A stretch of 64,000 nucleotides of DNA from Alkalibacterium subtropicum (GTDB taxonomy: Bacteria > Bacillota > Bacilli > Lactobacillales > Carnobacteriaceae_A). The stretch is taken from the NCBI RefSeq assembly GCF_900112455.1, contig NZ_FOLT01000002.1:301128-365127 (forward strand), in the 5' to 3' direction. The notes under the pieces are model-generated. The model was given only the letters and a program-made list of their open reading frames with translations, did no database searches and was not told the DNA's origin. The position numbers were made by a program, and so were the translations under genes. Every line of letters begins with the position of its first letter. The first letter of the stretch is position 1. This document shows positions 1-8,150 of the stretch, piece by piece.

Positions 1-1455
1 AAAGATGATGAGCTTTCCTTACAGAAAGAACAAATCGAATTTTTAACTCAGAAATTGTACGGCTCAAAGAAGGAAACATTGAAGGATGATCCTAACCAGG
101 GCAACCTCTTCAACGATCGCCTTTTTAGCGAACCAGAGCAGACTGGTGACCAAAGCGACGAAGATGAAGTCATTATTACAACAGAACGTCGCCGCAAGAA
201 ACGTAAAGGATTAAAAGACCAGCAGTTGTCATCTCTTCCTACTGTTGACCACATTCATGAACTTGAATCTTGTACGTGTCCAACATGCAAGGAAGCAATG
301 AAAGAAATCAGCACGCAACTTATTCGTCAGGAAGTTAAATTTATCCCGGCGAGAGTTGAAAACCACAGACATTTCCAGAAAACATATGCCTGCGCGAACT
401 GTGAGAAAAGCGGAACGCGCACGCCGTTTGCGAAATCTGAAATCCCCAGACTTCCTTTAAATAATACAGTCGCTTCTGCGTCATCGATAGCGGAAACCAT
501 GTATCAAAAATTCGAGCAAAAAGTCCCGGGCTATCGCCAAGAGGCTTTTTGGAATCTGCTTGGCTATCCGATCCCTCGGCATACCATTGCGAACTGGCAC
601 ATTAAAACGTCCCAGTATTATTTCGAAGCGCTGGTGGCTGTAATGCGACAAGAACTGTTGAACCAGAAGGTTCTACACGCTGACGAAACGACATTCAAAG
701 TACTGAATGACAAAGACCGACAAAAGTCCTATATGTGGTTATTCAGTACCGGCAAATACAGCGAACGTGCCATACATATCTACAAGCTTGGTCCATCACG
801 CAGCGGCTCTGTCCCTAGAGATTTCTTAGAGGAGTACACTGGCTATCTACATAGTGATGGGTTCTCCGGGTACAACAATCTTCCAGGGATGACGATGATT
901 GCCTGTCTGGCGCATATCAGACGGAAGTTCTATGACGCCCGTCCAAAGAACTATTCCAGTAAGAGTGTCGCTCATAAGGGAGTCACGCTGTGTAACGAGT
1001 TATTTGCGTTGGATAAGTCCCTCAAGGACTTATCTGTTAGCGAACGGTATGATCAGCGCTTAGAACTAGTGAAGCCGAAGCTTGAGGCGTTTTTTGACTG
1101 GTGTGAATCCCTAACTGCGCATGGCAAACTTGGCACAGCGATCAACTAAGCGCTGAATCAGAAAGAGCGAATGATGAACGTTCTGAAGGACGGCCGTCTC
1201 GTGCTATCCAACAATCTAGCCGAACGTGGCATCAAGTCACTCGTTATGGGCAGAAAGAACTGGCTGTTTTCAAAATCTTTTGAGGGTGCTCATGCCGTTG
1301 CGACTATTTTGAGCCTCGTCGAGACGGCCAAATCCAACGGATTACATCCACGAAAATATCTGGACTACCTCTTAACTTACCTTCCAAATCGACAAAATAC
1401 ACCCTTGGAGGCTTATTTGCCATGGAATCCAAAGGTACAGGTGGAATGTCGCTAG
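1..1455 (+). pseudogene. IS66 family transposase (TnpC), 5'-truncated by the window and interrupted by a nonsense codon
   Basis: The frame is open from base 1 and encodes the IS66 transposase: a zinc-finger-like N-terminal part (CTCPTCK, then CANCEKSG), the DDE catalytic core (HADETTFKV, YLHSDGFSGY) and the C-terminal region NNLAERGIKSLVMGRKNWLF. An in-frame TAA at 1147-1149 splits it. The same frame continues without shift from 1150 to the normal stop at 1453-1455, and the local context AIN-stop-ALNQ corresponds to AINYALNQ in the family, so a tyrosine codon mutated to stop. The catalytic Glu region (NNLAERG) lies after the stop, so the shortened product should be inactive. No RBS is obvious before the downstream Met at 1171. 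Confidence 0.9.
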
Positions 1456-1542
1456 ACATTCAGTCTATTATACTCTTCGGACATTTCTCATTATAGAGGT
1501 GTCCGATTTTTATTTGTAGGTACTCAGCTATTCATCGCTTAC
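1..1542 (+). mobile_element. IS66-family insertion sequence, right-hand part
   Basis: The left edge of the window lies inside an IS66-type element. The transposase reading frame runs from base 1, and 81 bases after its final stop the motif CGCTTAC (1536-1542) matches the terminal inverted-repeat core (GTAAGCG/CGCTTAC) typical of IS66 elements, so the right boundary is probably at 1542. The left end, the accessory tnpA/tnpB genes and the target duplication are outside the window. Boundary placement is inference from the family's known ends. Confidence 0.7.
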
Positions 1543-1582
1543 TTTGTAATAAAGACTTCTCATCTTTAAAAAAAATGAAAAC

Positions 1583-1625
1583 CGATCCGGAGGGCAACGT
1601 TTACATCACGTCGCCCTCCGGATCG
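1583..1625. terminator. Bidirectional intrinsic terminator
   Basis: A perfect 13-bp GC-rich inverted repeat, CGATCCGGAGGGC (1583-1595) and its complement (1613-1625), encloses a 17-base loop. Read on the minus strand it is followed by TTTTCATTTTTTTT; read on the plus strand by TTTTAAATATT. It can stop transcription leaving the IS66 side and transcription arriving from the two-component operon on the minus strand. Confidence 0.8.
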
Positions 1626-2031
1626 TTTTAAATATTACAGAAAGTATGAACTGTCAGGTTCAATTATCATTGTCGTTGAGGGTAGCGTCCTGGATATCGT
1701 TTGAAAAATCGATGATAAAGAAGGTAGAATAAATCTATGGATTATTCAAAGATAGCTACGATGAAAAAATTAGTTGAAGATCCCTACAGTGGTTTTATCA
1801 GCACACTCGAACATTACGTGCCTTGAGTAAACAGATACCTTCACAATAGCTCCTTCTCAACTACTAGTTGATTATCGAACTGTTTGCAATAAAATGCGGT
1901 ATTGCATACTTAAGAGGTAAGATAGAAATTTATTATCCTGGCAACTTTAAATAGTTACTTTACAAGTTAGATAGATACATAAATTAATACGCCGGAAATC
2001 AGCACTCATTGAGTTCTTTTTATTCCAACAA
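1626..2031. other. Intergenic stretch with no convincing gene
   Basis: This AT-rich stretch of about 400 bases contains many stops in all frames. The only candidate is a 29-codon plus-strand frame at 1736-1825 (ATG to TGA) with a GAAGGTAG sequence about 10 bases upstream. Its product resembles no protein that can be named with confidence. It may be the start of a decayed gene. Confidence 0.4.
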
Positions 2032-2345
2032 CTATTGTACGATGATCGTTAGATCTCGATCCTTAGGTGTTTTTAGTTCGACTTCTATGACCAGCATAAG
2101 ATTAGTTACTCTTCCAACATCAGTATTTGATGTACAGTCGACGGCGTCAACCGTTATAGTATAAACTTCTTCTATTACTACAACCGCTTCCGGCATGCCT
2201 TGTCCTGTTCCACATCCAGAATAACTTCATTACCGTCTTTTTCTAATATATCTATCTTAACTTTTGAACCCGTTAGATTCGTATTACCTGTACATCCCAT
2301 CAGTATAAACAGTATACTTTGTCCTAGAACTGTTTGTTTTTTAAA
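2032..2345 (-). pseudogene. Decayed lipoprotein gene
   Basis: Reading the minus strand from about 2342, codons give KKQTVLGQSILFILMGC, a textbook lipoprotein signal peptide with a lipobox ending in Cys, followed by TGNTNLTGSKVKIDILEKDG. A Shine-Dalgarno-like AAAGGAAG lies just upstream, but no ATG, GTG or TTG is present where the start should be. Around 2205 the frame must shift by one base to continue as GMPEAVVVIEEVYTITVDAV and on to a stop at 2032-2034. The gene follows the histidine kinase by about 35 bases on the same strand, so it was probably the third gene of that operon. The mature protein family is not recognised. Confidence 0.65.
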
Positions 2346-2377
2346 CTACTTCCTTTTTCTATATCAGTTCAATCTTT

Positions 2378-3754
2378 TTATATTTTCTGACTTTCGGGAA
2401 GGACGACCGTAAAGGTAGTTCCTCTTCCTTCATCACTCTCAACTCTAATATCCCCTTGATGTGCATCTATAATGCTTTTTACAACTGCCAGACCGATTCC
2501 TTGACCCTGCAGTTTACTGTTCCGTGAAGGTTCTACTTGATAAAAGCGCTCAAAAATGTAGTCTAACTTATCTTCTGGTATCCCCTTCCCGTTATCCTGA
2601 ATCATTATTATAATTTCATTCTTGATGCGTTTGGATATTAAACTGATTTCCCCATCTTCGGGTGTGAATTTAACTGCATTGGCTAATAGATTTGTTATCA
2701 CCTGTTCCAGCTTATTTCTATCCGCTTCAATCATTTCCGACTGTGCTTTTAGATTTAGAGTCACCTGCTTTTCATTAACCTGCGGTTCAAATGAGATGGA
2801 GATATTAGATAGCAGTTCTTTGATATCAAACGTTTCGAGATTCAATTGCTTATTTGTGTTTTCTGTATCGTCCAGCTGATCAATCAGCTGGACTAAATGA
2901 GCGAGACGTATGACCTGACGATTCAGGCTATTTAGCCGTTCAGGCGTGACCTCCCAGACACCGTCCAGCATGGCCTCAACATTCCCCTGCAGCGTAGTCA
3001 AAGGCGTCCTCACCTCATGAGCCAGATCCGAAACCATCTGATTCCGAATTCTTTTCTGCTCGGCTAACCGAGCGGCTAGAACATTGACGCTCTGCTGCAG
3101 CTGGAAGAGCTCGCTGATTTTTTCATCTTTGGTTTCAGCTTCTCCAATATCCCGTCCTTGAGCGATTTGCTGTGTCCGTTCGCTGGTCGCTGCAATTGGC
3201 CTGCTCAAACGTCTGGATATGAGGTAGGCCATAACCCCGGCAATAACAAAAGTTAGCAGACCCATCAATGCAATCAAAAGGATCAGATCTTCAATGAACT
3301 CTTCTTCTTCAGAAGTATAGTCCTGAAAACCCGGGTAAGTGATAAATGCTGTCCCGATATTATTCTCACCTGAAAACAAGTCTACTTCTTCTTCAAACCA
3401 GTCTTCCCCAGGCAGCACTTCAATCATTTGCATGCCCCGCATATGCTGTCCCATCGGTGAGGACTGACTGATTATTTCATTACCGTCTGCATCCACGATC
3501 CGCACAAACATATGCGAATGCATGGCATTCTGAATAGCGCCAGAAAGTATTTCCCGGTCCCACTGACTTTCACCGTCATATGCTGTTTCGATGGTTTCGA
3601 TGACTGTTTCTCTTTCATTTATAAAACGGTCACTCAAGTAATCATCAAATCTGTTTTCAGTAAGTTGAAAGGTCAAAAAACTGAATAAAGAAATCATGAG
3701 TATACTTCCACTTAGAATATAAATGAATAAATGACTAAATAAGGTTCTCTTCAT
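2378..3754 (-). CDS. Sensor histidine kinase of an OmpR-type two-component system
   Basis: This 458-residue membrane kinase has a first TM segment at about 8-30, an extracellular sensor of about 125 residues, a second TM segment at about 157-180, HAMP at about 180-233, HisKA with the phospho-acceptor in SDLAHEVRTP (H246), and HATPase_c with N-box NLLANAVKF, DNGKGIP and GQGIGLAV. The layout matches the BaeS/PhoR class. The sensor loop carries Met/His-rich stretches (NAMHSHMF at 76-83, MGQHMRGMQM at 101-110), which could bind a soft metal; that is inference. It overlaps the response regulator gene by 20 bases, implying translational coupling. The ligand cannot be read from sequence. Confidence 0.92.
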   Translation of the reverse strand: MKRTLFSHLFIYILSGSILMISLFSFLTFQLTENRFDDYLSDRFINERETVIETIETAYDGESQWDREILSGAIQNAMHSHMFVRIVDADGNEIISQSSPMGQHMRGMQMIEVLPGEDWFEEEVDLFSGENNIGTAFITYPGFQDYTSEEEEFIEDLILLIALMGLLTFVIAGVMAYLISRRLSRPIAATSERTQQIAQGRDIGEAETKDEKISELFQLQQSVNVLAARLAEQKRIRNQMVSDLAHEVRTPLTTLQGNVEAMLDGVWEVTPERLNSLNRQVIRLAHLVQLIDQLDDTENTNKQLNLETFDIKELLSNISISFEPQVNEKQVTLNLKAQSEMIEADRNKLEQVITNLLANAVKFTPEDGEISLISKRIKNEIIIMIQDNGKGIPEDKLDYIFERFYQVEPSRNSKLQGQGIGLAVVKSIIDAHQGDIRVESDEGRGTTFTVVLPESQKI

Positions 3755-4433
3755 AATTCACTCCAAAACGGTAACCGCTGCCGTGTACAGTTTCAATATA
3801 CATCGGTATTTTAGGGTCTCTCTCGATTTTTGCTCTCAAATTTTTTATATGGGAGTCGATCACTCTGTCCATTGCCGTGGCTTCCAGTCCTTTTACCTTT
3901 TCAAGCAATTGATCACGAGAAAAGACGTGACGCGGTTCTCTTGCCATGATCTCCAGAAGTTCAAATTCTGTGTGAGTTAATAACACATTGTCTCCATGCG
4001 CAACTACTTCCATTGTATTAGGGAAGATGACCAGATCACCTTTATTAAAAGTCAGTTTATCCTCATTATTGACTGTTTTCATCCTTCTCATTACTGTTAC
4101 GATTCTGGCAAGCAGTTCTTTAGGACTAAAAGGCTTCGTGACGTAATCATCTGCCCCAAGTTTCAGTCCCTTGATAACGTCTGATTCATTCGATTTAGCG
4201 GTCAGCAAGATAATAGGTACATCCGACGATTCTCTAATTTTCTCACAAATCTCCCAGCCAGTATAATCCGGCAGCATAATATCTAAGATGATAAAGTCAA
4301 TGCTGTGATTATAAAATGTTTCAAATGCTTTTTCACCAGTAGATGCTATATAAACATCATGGCCGTCAGCATTTAAATAAGCCTGGACGATTTCCAGAAT
4401 CGACTGCTCGTCATCAACAACTAATATGTTCAT
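3735..4433 (-). CDS. OmpR/PhoB-family response regulator
   Basis: The 232-residue protein has an N-terminal receiver domain with the acidic pair D7-D8, phospho-acceptor D51 in ILDIMLP, T78 and K100, followed by a winged-helix trans_reg_C domain (about 130-228) with the family signature VIDSHIKNLRAKI and VHGSGYRF. It should be phosphorylated by the kinase encoded immediately downstream and act as a DNA-binding regulator. A TATAAT-like -10 and a perfect dyad lie in the 70 bases upstream, so autoregulation is possible. The regulon is unknown; neighbouring envelope genes are candidates. Confidence 0.93.
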   Translation of the reverse strand: MNILVVDDEQSILEIVQAYLNADGHDVYIASTGEKAFETFYNHSIDFIILDIMLPDYTGWEICEKIRESSDVPIILLTAKSNESDVIKGLKLGADDYVTKPFSPKELLARIVTVMRRMKTVNNEDKLTFNKGDLVIFPNTMEVVAHGDNVLLTHTEFELLEIMAREPRHVFSRDQLLEKVKGLEATAMDRVIDSHIKNLRAKIERDPKIPMYIETVHGSGYRFGVNYEENLI

Positions 4434-4470
4434 TCACCTGGTCTCCTTTATCCACTATTCATCAGAAAGA

Positions 4471-4492
4471 AATGTATCCGCAATACATTATA
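4471..4492 (-). promoter_or_regulatory. Putative -10 box and operator-like dyad before the response regulator gene
   Basis: On the minus strand TATAAT (4487-4492) is followed at once by a perfect dyad, AATGTAT-CCGCA-ATACATT (4471-4489). The dyad would sit over the transcription start, a usual place for an autoregulatory operator. The -35 region is weak. Binding by the adjacent regulator is inference. Confidence 0.4.
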
Positions 4493-4502
4493 CTGCACTG
4501 CT

Positions 4503-5039
4503 CTACTTCGATAAAAGTGCATCGATTTTTCGAAAGATTTCATCTGACGATGTTCCACTTATTCTAACTAATGTGTCTCTTCTTTTGTAGTAATCTAAAA
4601 TCGGTCGGGTCTCGTTTAAGAAAACTTCAAAACGCTGTTCGATTACCTTTTCGGTGTCGTCTGTTCTTCCACGATTTATAAGCCGCTCTTTTAAGATATC
4701 CTTTGGAACATCCAGATAGAATACTCTCTATTTTGTCTGGGTTATATCCTCCAAAGCTAATGACTGGTTTAAATTGCGAGGATAACCATCTAAGACAACC
4801 GAGCATTTATGCTGATGTTTGCTTATTTTTTGTTTAATAAGTGCGGTGATTATTCTATCCGGCACTAATTTCCCTGAAGATACATAACTTAAGACTTGTT
4901 TTCCAATTGCCGTCTCCTGTTTCATTTCGTTACGCAATATTTCCCCCGAGGATACAATGGGAAATTCATACTTGTTTTGAATGCGTTCTGCCACTGTCCC
5001 TTTACCCGATCCCGGGGCGCCAACTAAAATAATAATCAT
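4503..5039 (-). pseudogene. Adenylate-kinase-like nucleoside monophosphate kinase, broken by one amber codon
   Basis: The frame begins MIIILVGAPGSGKGTVAERI, with the P-loop GAPGSGKGT at 7-15, SSGEILRNEM and DGYPRNLNQ, all as in adenylate kinases. A TAG at 4728-4730 (codon 104) interrupts it, yet the same frame continues for another 74 codons (VFYLDVPKDILKERL, then RPILDYYKRRDTL) to a stop at 4503-4505. Full length would be about 178 residues, the short form without the zinc LID domain, and it differs from the complete adk at 21566-22213. It lies upstream of the response regulator on the same strand. One point mutation separates it from an intact gene, so decay looks recent. Confidence 0.85.
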
Positions 5040-5154
5040 ATCGAACTCCTTTTGTAAACTTATTATACATTGAATATTCCTGCAATAGAACCACCAGTAG
5101 TTTAATTTTTTACCGTAATACCGAAATCTCTTTGGATTTTATGATAATAGATTT

Positions 5155-5187
5155 AAAAAGAGCCGATATTTTTCATCAACTCTTTTT
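5155..5187 (-). terminator. Weak terminator-like hairpin after the gap pseudogene
   Basis: AAAAAGAG (5155-5162) pairs with CTCTTTTT (5180-5187), and on the minus strand the stem ends in CTCTTTTTAAAT just after the gap pseudogene stop. The stem is AT-rich, so strength is uncertain. Confidence 0.4.
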
Positions 5188-5199
5188 TCGTCTGCTTCT

Positions 5200-6200
5200 C
5201 TATAATTCAGCTACATATTCTATCAAACGAACAAGATTGGAAACAAAACCATACTTAATGTCATACCATGAAACTGTTTTAATAAGTTGAGTATCTTTAT
5301 TTTTTATAATATCCGTTAACGTGGCGTCAAATATTCCTCCTGCAGAAGTACCAATAACGTCCGAAGATACAATCGGTTTTCAGAATATTCGAATGAAGAA
5401 TTGGCGGCTTCGTTCATTGCTTTATTCACTTCTTCAATCATCACTTTCTTTTTAAGAGTAGTATAAAACTCCACTATTGCAGCATCAGGAAATGGCACTC
5501 GAGTTGCTGATCCATCGATACTGTTTTCTATAGAAGGAATGACCTTCCCGACCGCCTTGGGCGCCCGGTAGAAGTAGGAATAGCATTTATGGCTCCTACT
5601 CTACCCCGGCGCATATCCTTAGAGCCGGGGCTATCGTGTAATGACTGCGAAGGCGTGTATGCCTTAACCGCCTTCATATAAACAGTTTCGATTCCAAGTT
5701 TATCATTCAGAACTTTTGTAACAGGCGCCAAATCATTTGATGTACACGAACCGAAAGAAAGGAGTTTGTCGTCTTGTGTAATGACATCCTCAATGACTCC
5801 TAAGACAATGATTTTCGTTTCCTTATCAGCCGGAGTCGTAAGTATAACTTTTTTCGCACCAGCTTTGATGTGTTCCTGCGAATTTTCAGCCGTTGCATTC
5901 ACTCCCGTCGCTTCTATTACTATGTCGACCCCTAAATCTTCCTACAGTAAATTCCCTTCTTCTGATTCCTGATAGTAGTTGATTTCATGCCCATTTTATA
6001 ACCAAAGTATTCTCCCGAACCTGGACATCATGCTTTAAACGTCCGTATGTTGTGTCAAATTCCATCAGTTAATCTAAGTTTTCAATATCACTTAAATCAT
6101 TAACAGCCACAACTTCCAAATCTGAATCTGTATCTAACAATCTTCTCAGTACTGTTCTCCCAACTCGTCCAAATCCATTGACTGCGATTTTTGTAGACAT
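5200..6200 (-). pseudogene. gap: Glyceraldehyde-3-phosphate dehydrogenase pseudogene
   Basis: From an ATG at 6200 with a good RBS (GGAGG) the minus strand reads [20 protein letters not shown], the NAD-binding start of GAPDH, then hits a stop within [10 protein letters not shown]. Further frames give LGVDIVIEATGVNATAEN, the catalytic-cysteine segment GSCTSNDLAP and MRRGRVGAINAIPTSTGRP, then FPDAAIVEFYTTLKKKVMIEE, and at the 3' end VSWYDIKYGFVSNLVRLIEY to a stop at 5200-5202. The whole gene is therefore present in outline at about 1 kb, with at least two frameshifts and internal stops. A functional gap must exist elsewhere. The canonical SCTTN motif is altered to SCTSN. Confidence 0.92.
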
Positions 6201-6273
6201 TTTAATTCCTCCATTATTTTATTGTTATTATAATCTTATCTTGAACATTATGTTATTTACAATTATCTCCTAC

Positions 6274-6993
6274 TCAATTTATTTTAGTAGAAATCTCCTT
6301 CTCAAAGCCTACCTGTTTTCCTACCTCTTTCTTTTTCGACAATAGACTTATGTCTCTTGTTTTTCTCTTTGTCAAAACGTAGCCAGTTATCAGTAAGATT
6401 TCAACTAATCCAAAAGCTAACAAAAAATTGTGCATAAAGAACTCAGCCGGTAAAATCAGAATTATGGGATCTGTAGCAGGATTGAACAACCACGCATCAT
6501 TGTTGAAAAATGACTGATGAAATAATAGAAATAAGCTATCAAAGCTAATCAGAATACCCACTATAACTGTTAAAGATAGAAAAATCCCATTTTTAAAATA
6601 TATAAGCAAACTTTTGTATAAATTTCTGCTTTTTATATACCTCATAAAAAAATACGTCCCTGATCCCGCAGCAGCAAGAATAAGGTAATTAAACATGAAT
6701 AATCTTTTCACTTCATAGAAATGAAACAGTCCCCTTTCGGAACTTGGAAAGTCAGGCATTGCCAAATCTGTTATCCAAGGCATATTCAAGTAATCCATTA
6801 AGATTCGATAATTTAATATAATTTGTTCTTTAGATACATTTACATAATCTGTGATGTTCAAATAATCAATATCAACTATATATAAAGGAGTAAAATTAAT
6901 TGTAAAAGCTATTGATACGGACATAATGAATAGCGAAATCACGATATATCCCAATGATTTTATAATTCTTTGCCTCAACACGATGCTTCTCAC
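6274..6993 (-). CDS. TIGR01906 (DUF1461) family integral membrane protein
   Basis: This 239-residue protein has an N-terminal TM segment (about 12-34), a 70-residue outer region containing SERGLFHFYEVKRLF, then four further hydrophobic segments between about 95 and 225. The motif NNDAWLFNPATDPIILILPAEFF fits the TIGR01906/DUF1461 family seen in Lactobacillales. The function of the family is not established. It starts with GTG overlapping the stop of the preceding small gene by four bases (GTGA), so the two are translationally coupled. A short basic tail is cytoplasmic. Confidence 0.75.
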   Translation of the reverse strand: MRSIVLRQRIIKSLGYIVISLFIMSVSIAFTINFTPLYIVDIDYLNITDYVNVSKEQIILNYRILMDYLNMPWITDLAMPDFPSSERGLFHFYEVKRLFMFNYLILAAAGSGTYFFMRYIKSRNLYKSLLIYFKNGIFLSLTVIVGILISFDSLFLLFHQSFFNNDAWLFNPATDPIILILPAEFFMHNFLLAFGLVEILLITGYVLTKRKTRDISLLSKKKEVGKQVGFEKEISTKIN

Positions 6994-7199
6994 CTTTCCT
7001 TATGTCCAACTCTAGATCTCAGCTCATGTAATTCTTCTTTTAACTTTCTATTTTTTTCTTCCAGTATCTCTTTTTCTAATAAGGTATTATCAGCATCACT
7101 AACTTTTTTGTGAGAATGGCCCCCGTGCATACCAGGCATCAAATACATCATAAGCACGTGGCCAATAATCATAACAACGATAAATAGTATTGTTTCCAT
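6990..7199 (-). CDS. Small His/Met-rich single-span membrane protein
   Basis: The 69-residue protein has one N-terminal TM helix rich in Met (FIVVMIIGHVLMMYLM), a short metal-ligand-like stretch MHGGHSHKK, and a charged coiled-coil tail (about 38-66, LLEKEILEEKNRKLKEELHEL). The pattern resembles small DUF2933-like proteins often found near copper-handling genes, but the family assignment is tentative. It lies between the Lgt-like gene (16 bases upstream) and the TIGR01906 gene (overlapping by four bases), so the three form one operon. Confidence 0.7.
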   Translation of the reverse strand: METILFIVVMIIGHVLMMYLMPGMHGGHSHKKVSDADNTLLEKEILEEKNRKLKEELHELRSRVGHKER

Positions 7200-7215
7200 G
7201 TATTTTTCTCCTTTG

Positions 7216-8061
7216 TTATCGACTGTATATAAAATGAATCCCGTAATAGAATACTACTGATACAATAAAGCCTAACACTATAATTCCATAGACTATCGCA
7301 TTTTTCAATGTACCCGCTTCGCTGGTATATTCAATTTGACTGACCTGCTTGTTTCTCATGAACATTAATAACAGCAAGCCTAAAACAATAATCAGCAAAC
7401 TCAAGACATGTGCAATACTTAAACTGCCGATTGCCTGAGGGTTAGATCTGAAGAACTCTACAATAAACCTGTTGAAAGCAAAACCGATGACATATATGAA
7501 GAACAATTCGCCGTCAAATTTGGCCGTCTGTCTTCTTCTCCATATGATCAGAAACAATATAAAGTTTAACGCTACTTCATAGAGCTGGGCCGGGTGCAGC
7601 AGTTCGCCACCTACCATGACTCCCCATGGCCAGTTTCTGCTCATCGGCACACCGAAAACGTCACAGCCGACACGGCCTATCGCCTGACCTAATATAACCC
7701 CTGGAACGATTGCATCTGCTGTTTTCCAGACAGCCATTTTCTTCTTTTTCATAAACCAGAATGCAAACGATCCGGCAACCAGAATGGCTCCTTGAATCGA
7801 TAAACCACCTTGAGAGATCTTAAAGATGTCCAAGGGATTTGCCAGATAATGGTCTAGGTTAAAGAACAGTATGTATCCTAATCTGGCACCTATAATCCCA
7901 AGTAAAGCAGTATACAGCCCCAGATCCATCAGCATATCTTTATCCAGCCGTTTACGTTCACCTTCTTTTTGAATAAGCAATAATCCAATAATCATACCCA
8001 GGGCACTGGTCACGCCCAATAAAGAAATACTAAAATGTCCGATACTGAACAATTCTATCAT
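7216..8061 (-). CDS. Lgt-like prolipoprotein diacylglyceryl transferase paralog with altered catalytic residues
   Basis: The 281-residue protein has seven predicted TM helices and is recognisable as Lgt from ARLGYILFFN, HPAQLYEVALN and NRFIVEFFRSNPQ. Authentic Lgt moves diacylglycerol from phosphatidylglycerol to the lipobox Cys of prolipoproteins. Two positions essential in E. coli Lgt differ here: the histidine of GGMSFHGG (H103) corresponds to Q90 in GGLSIQGA, and the asparagine of GRLGNFING (N146) corresponds to C133 in GRVGCDVFG; the arginine (R130) is kept. It may have a different activity or bind a metal. It heads an operon with the two small membrane-protein genes that follow. A housekeeping lgt should exist elsewhere. 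Confidence 0.85.
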   Translation of the reverse strand: MIELFSIGHFSISLLGVTSALGMIIGLLLIQKEGERKRLDKDMLMDLGLYTALLGIIGARLGYILFFNLDHYLANPLDIFKISQGGLSIQGAILVAGSFAFWFMKKKKMAVWKTADAIVPGVILGQAIGRVGCDVFGVPMSRNWPWGVMVGGELLHPAQLYEVALNFILFLIIWRRRQTAKFDGELFFIYVIGFAFNRFIVEFFRSNPQAIGSLSIAHVLSLLIIVLGLLLLMFMRNKQVSQIEYTSEAGTLKNAIVYGIIVLGFIVSVVFYYGIHFIYSR

Positions 8062-8092
8062 ATAAACATTCTCCTATTCTATTTAAAAGAAA

Positions 8093-8132
8093 CGAATACA
8101 ACAGGATGAGTCATCGATCCTTGTTGTATTCG
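8093..8132 (-). terminator. Intrinsic terminator after the Met-rich exported protein gene
   Basis: CGAATACAACA (8093-8103) pairs with its complement (8122-8132), extended inward by GGAT/ATCC with a one-base bulge. On the minus strand the stem is followed by TTTCTTTTAAAT. It separates the exported-protein gene from the lgt-like operon. Confidence 0.75.
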
Positions 8133-8150
8133 CATTTTAACTTAATCTAA

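Noticed and set aside
7216..8061. Housekeeping lgt
   Set aside because: Two residues essential in known Lgt are substituted, and the gene sits in an accessory operon; called a paralog instead.
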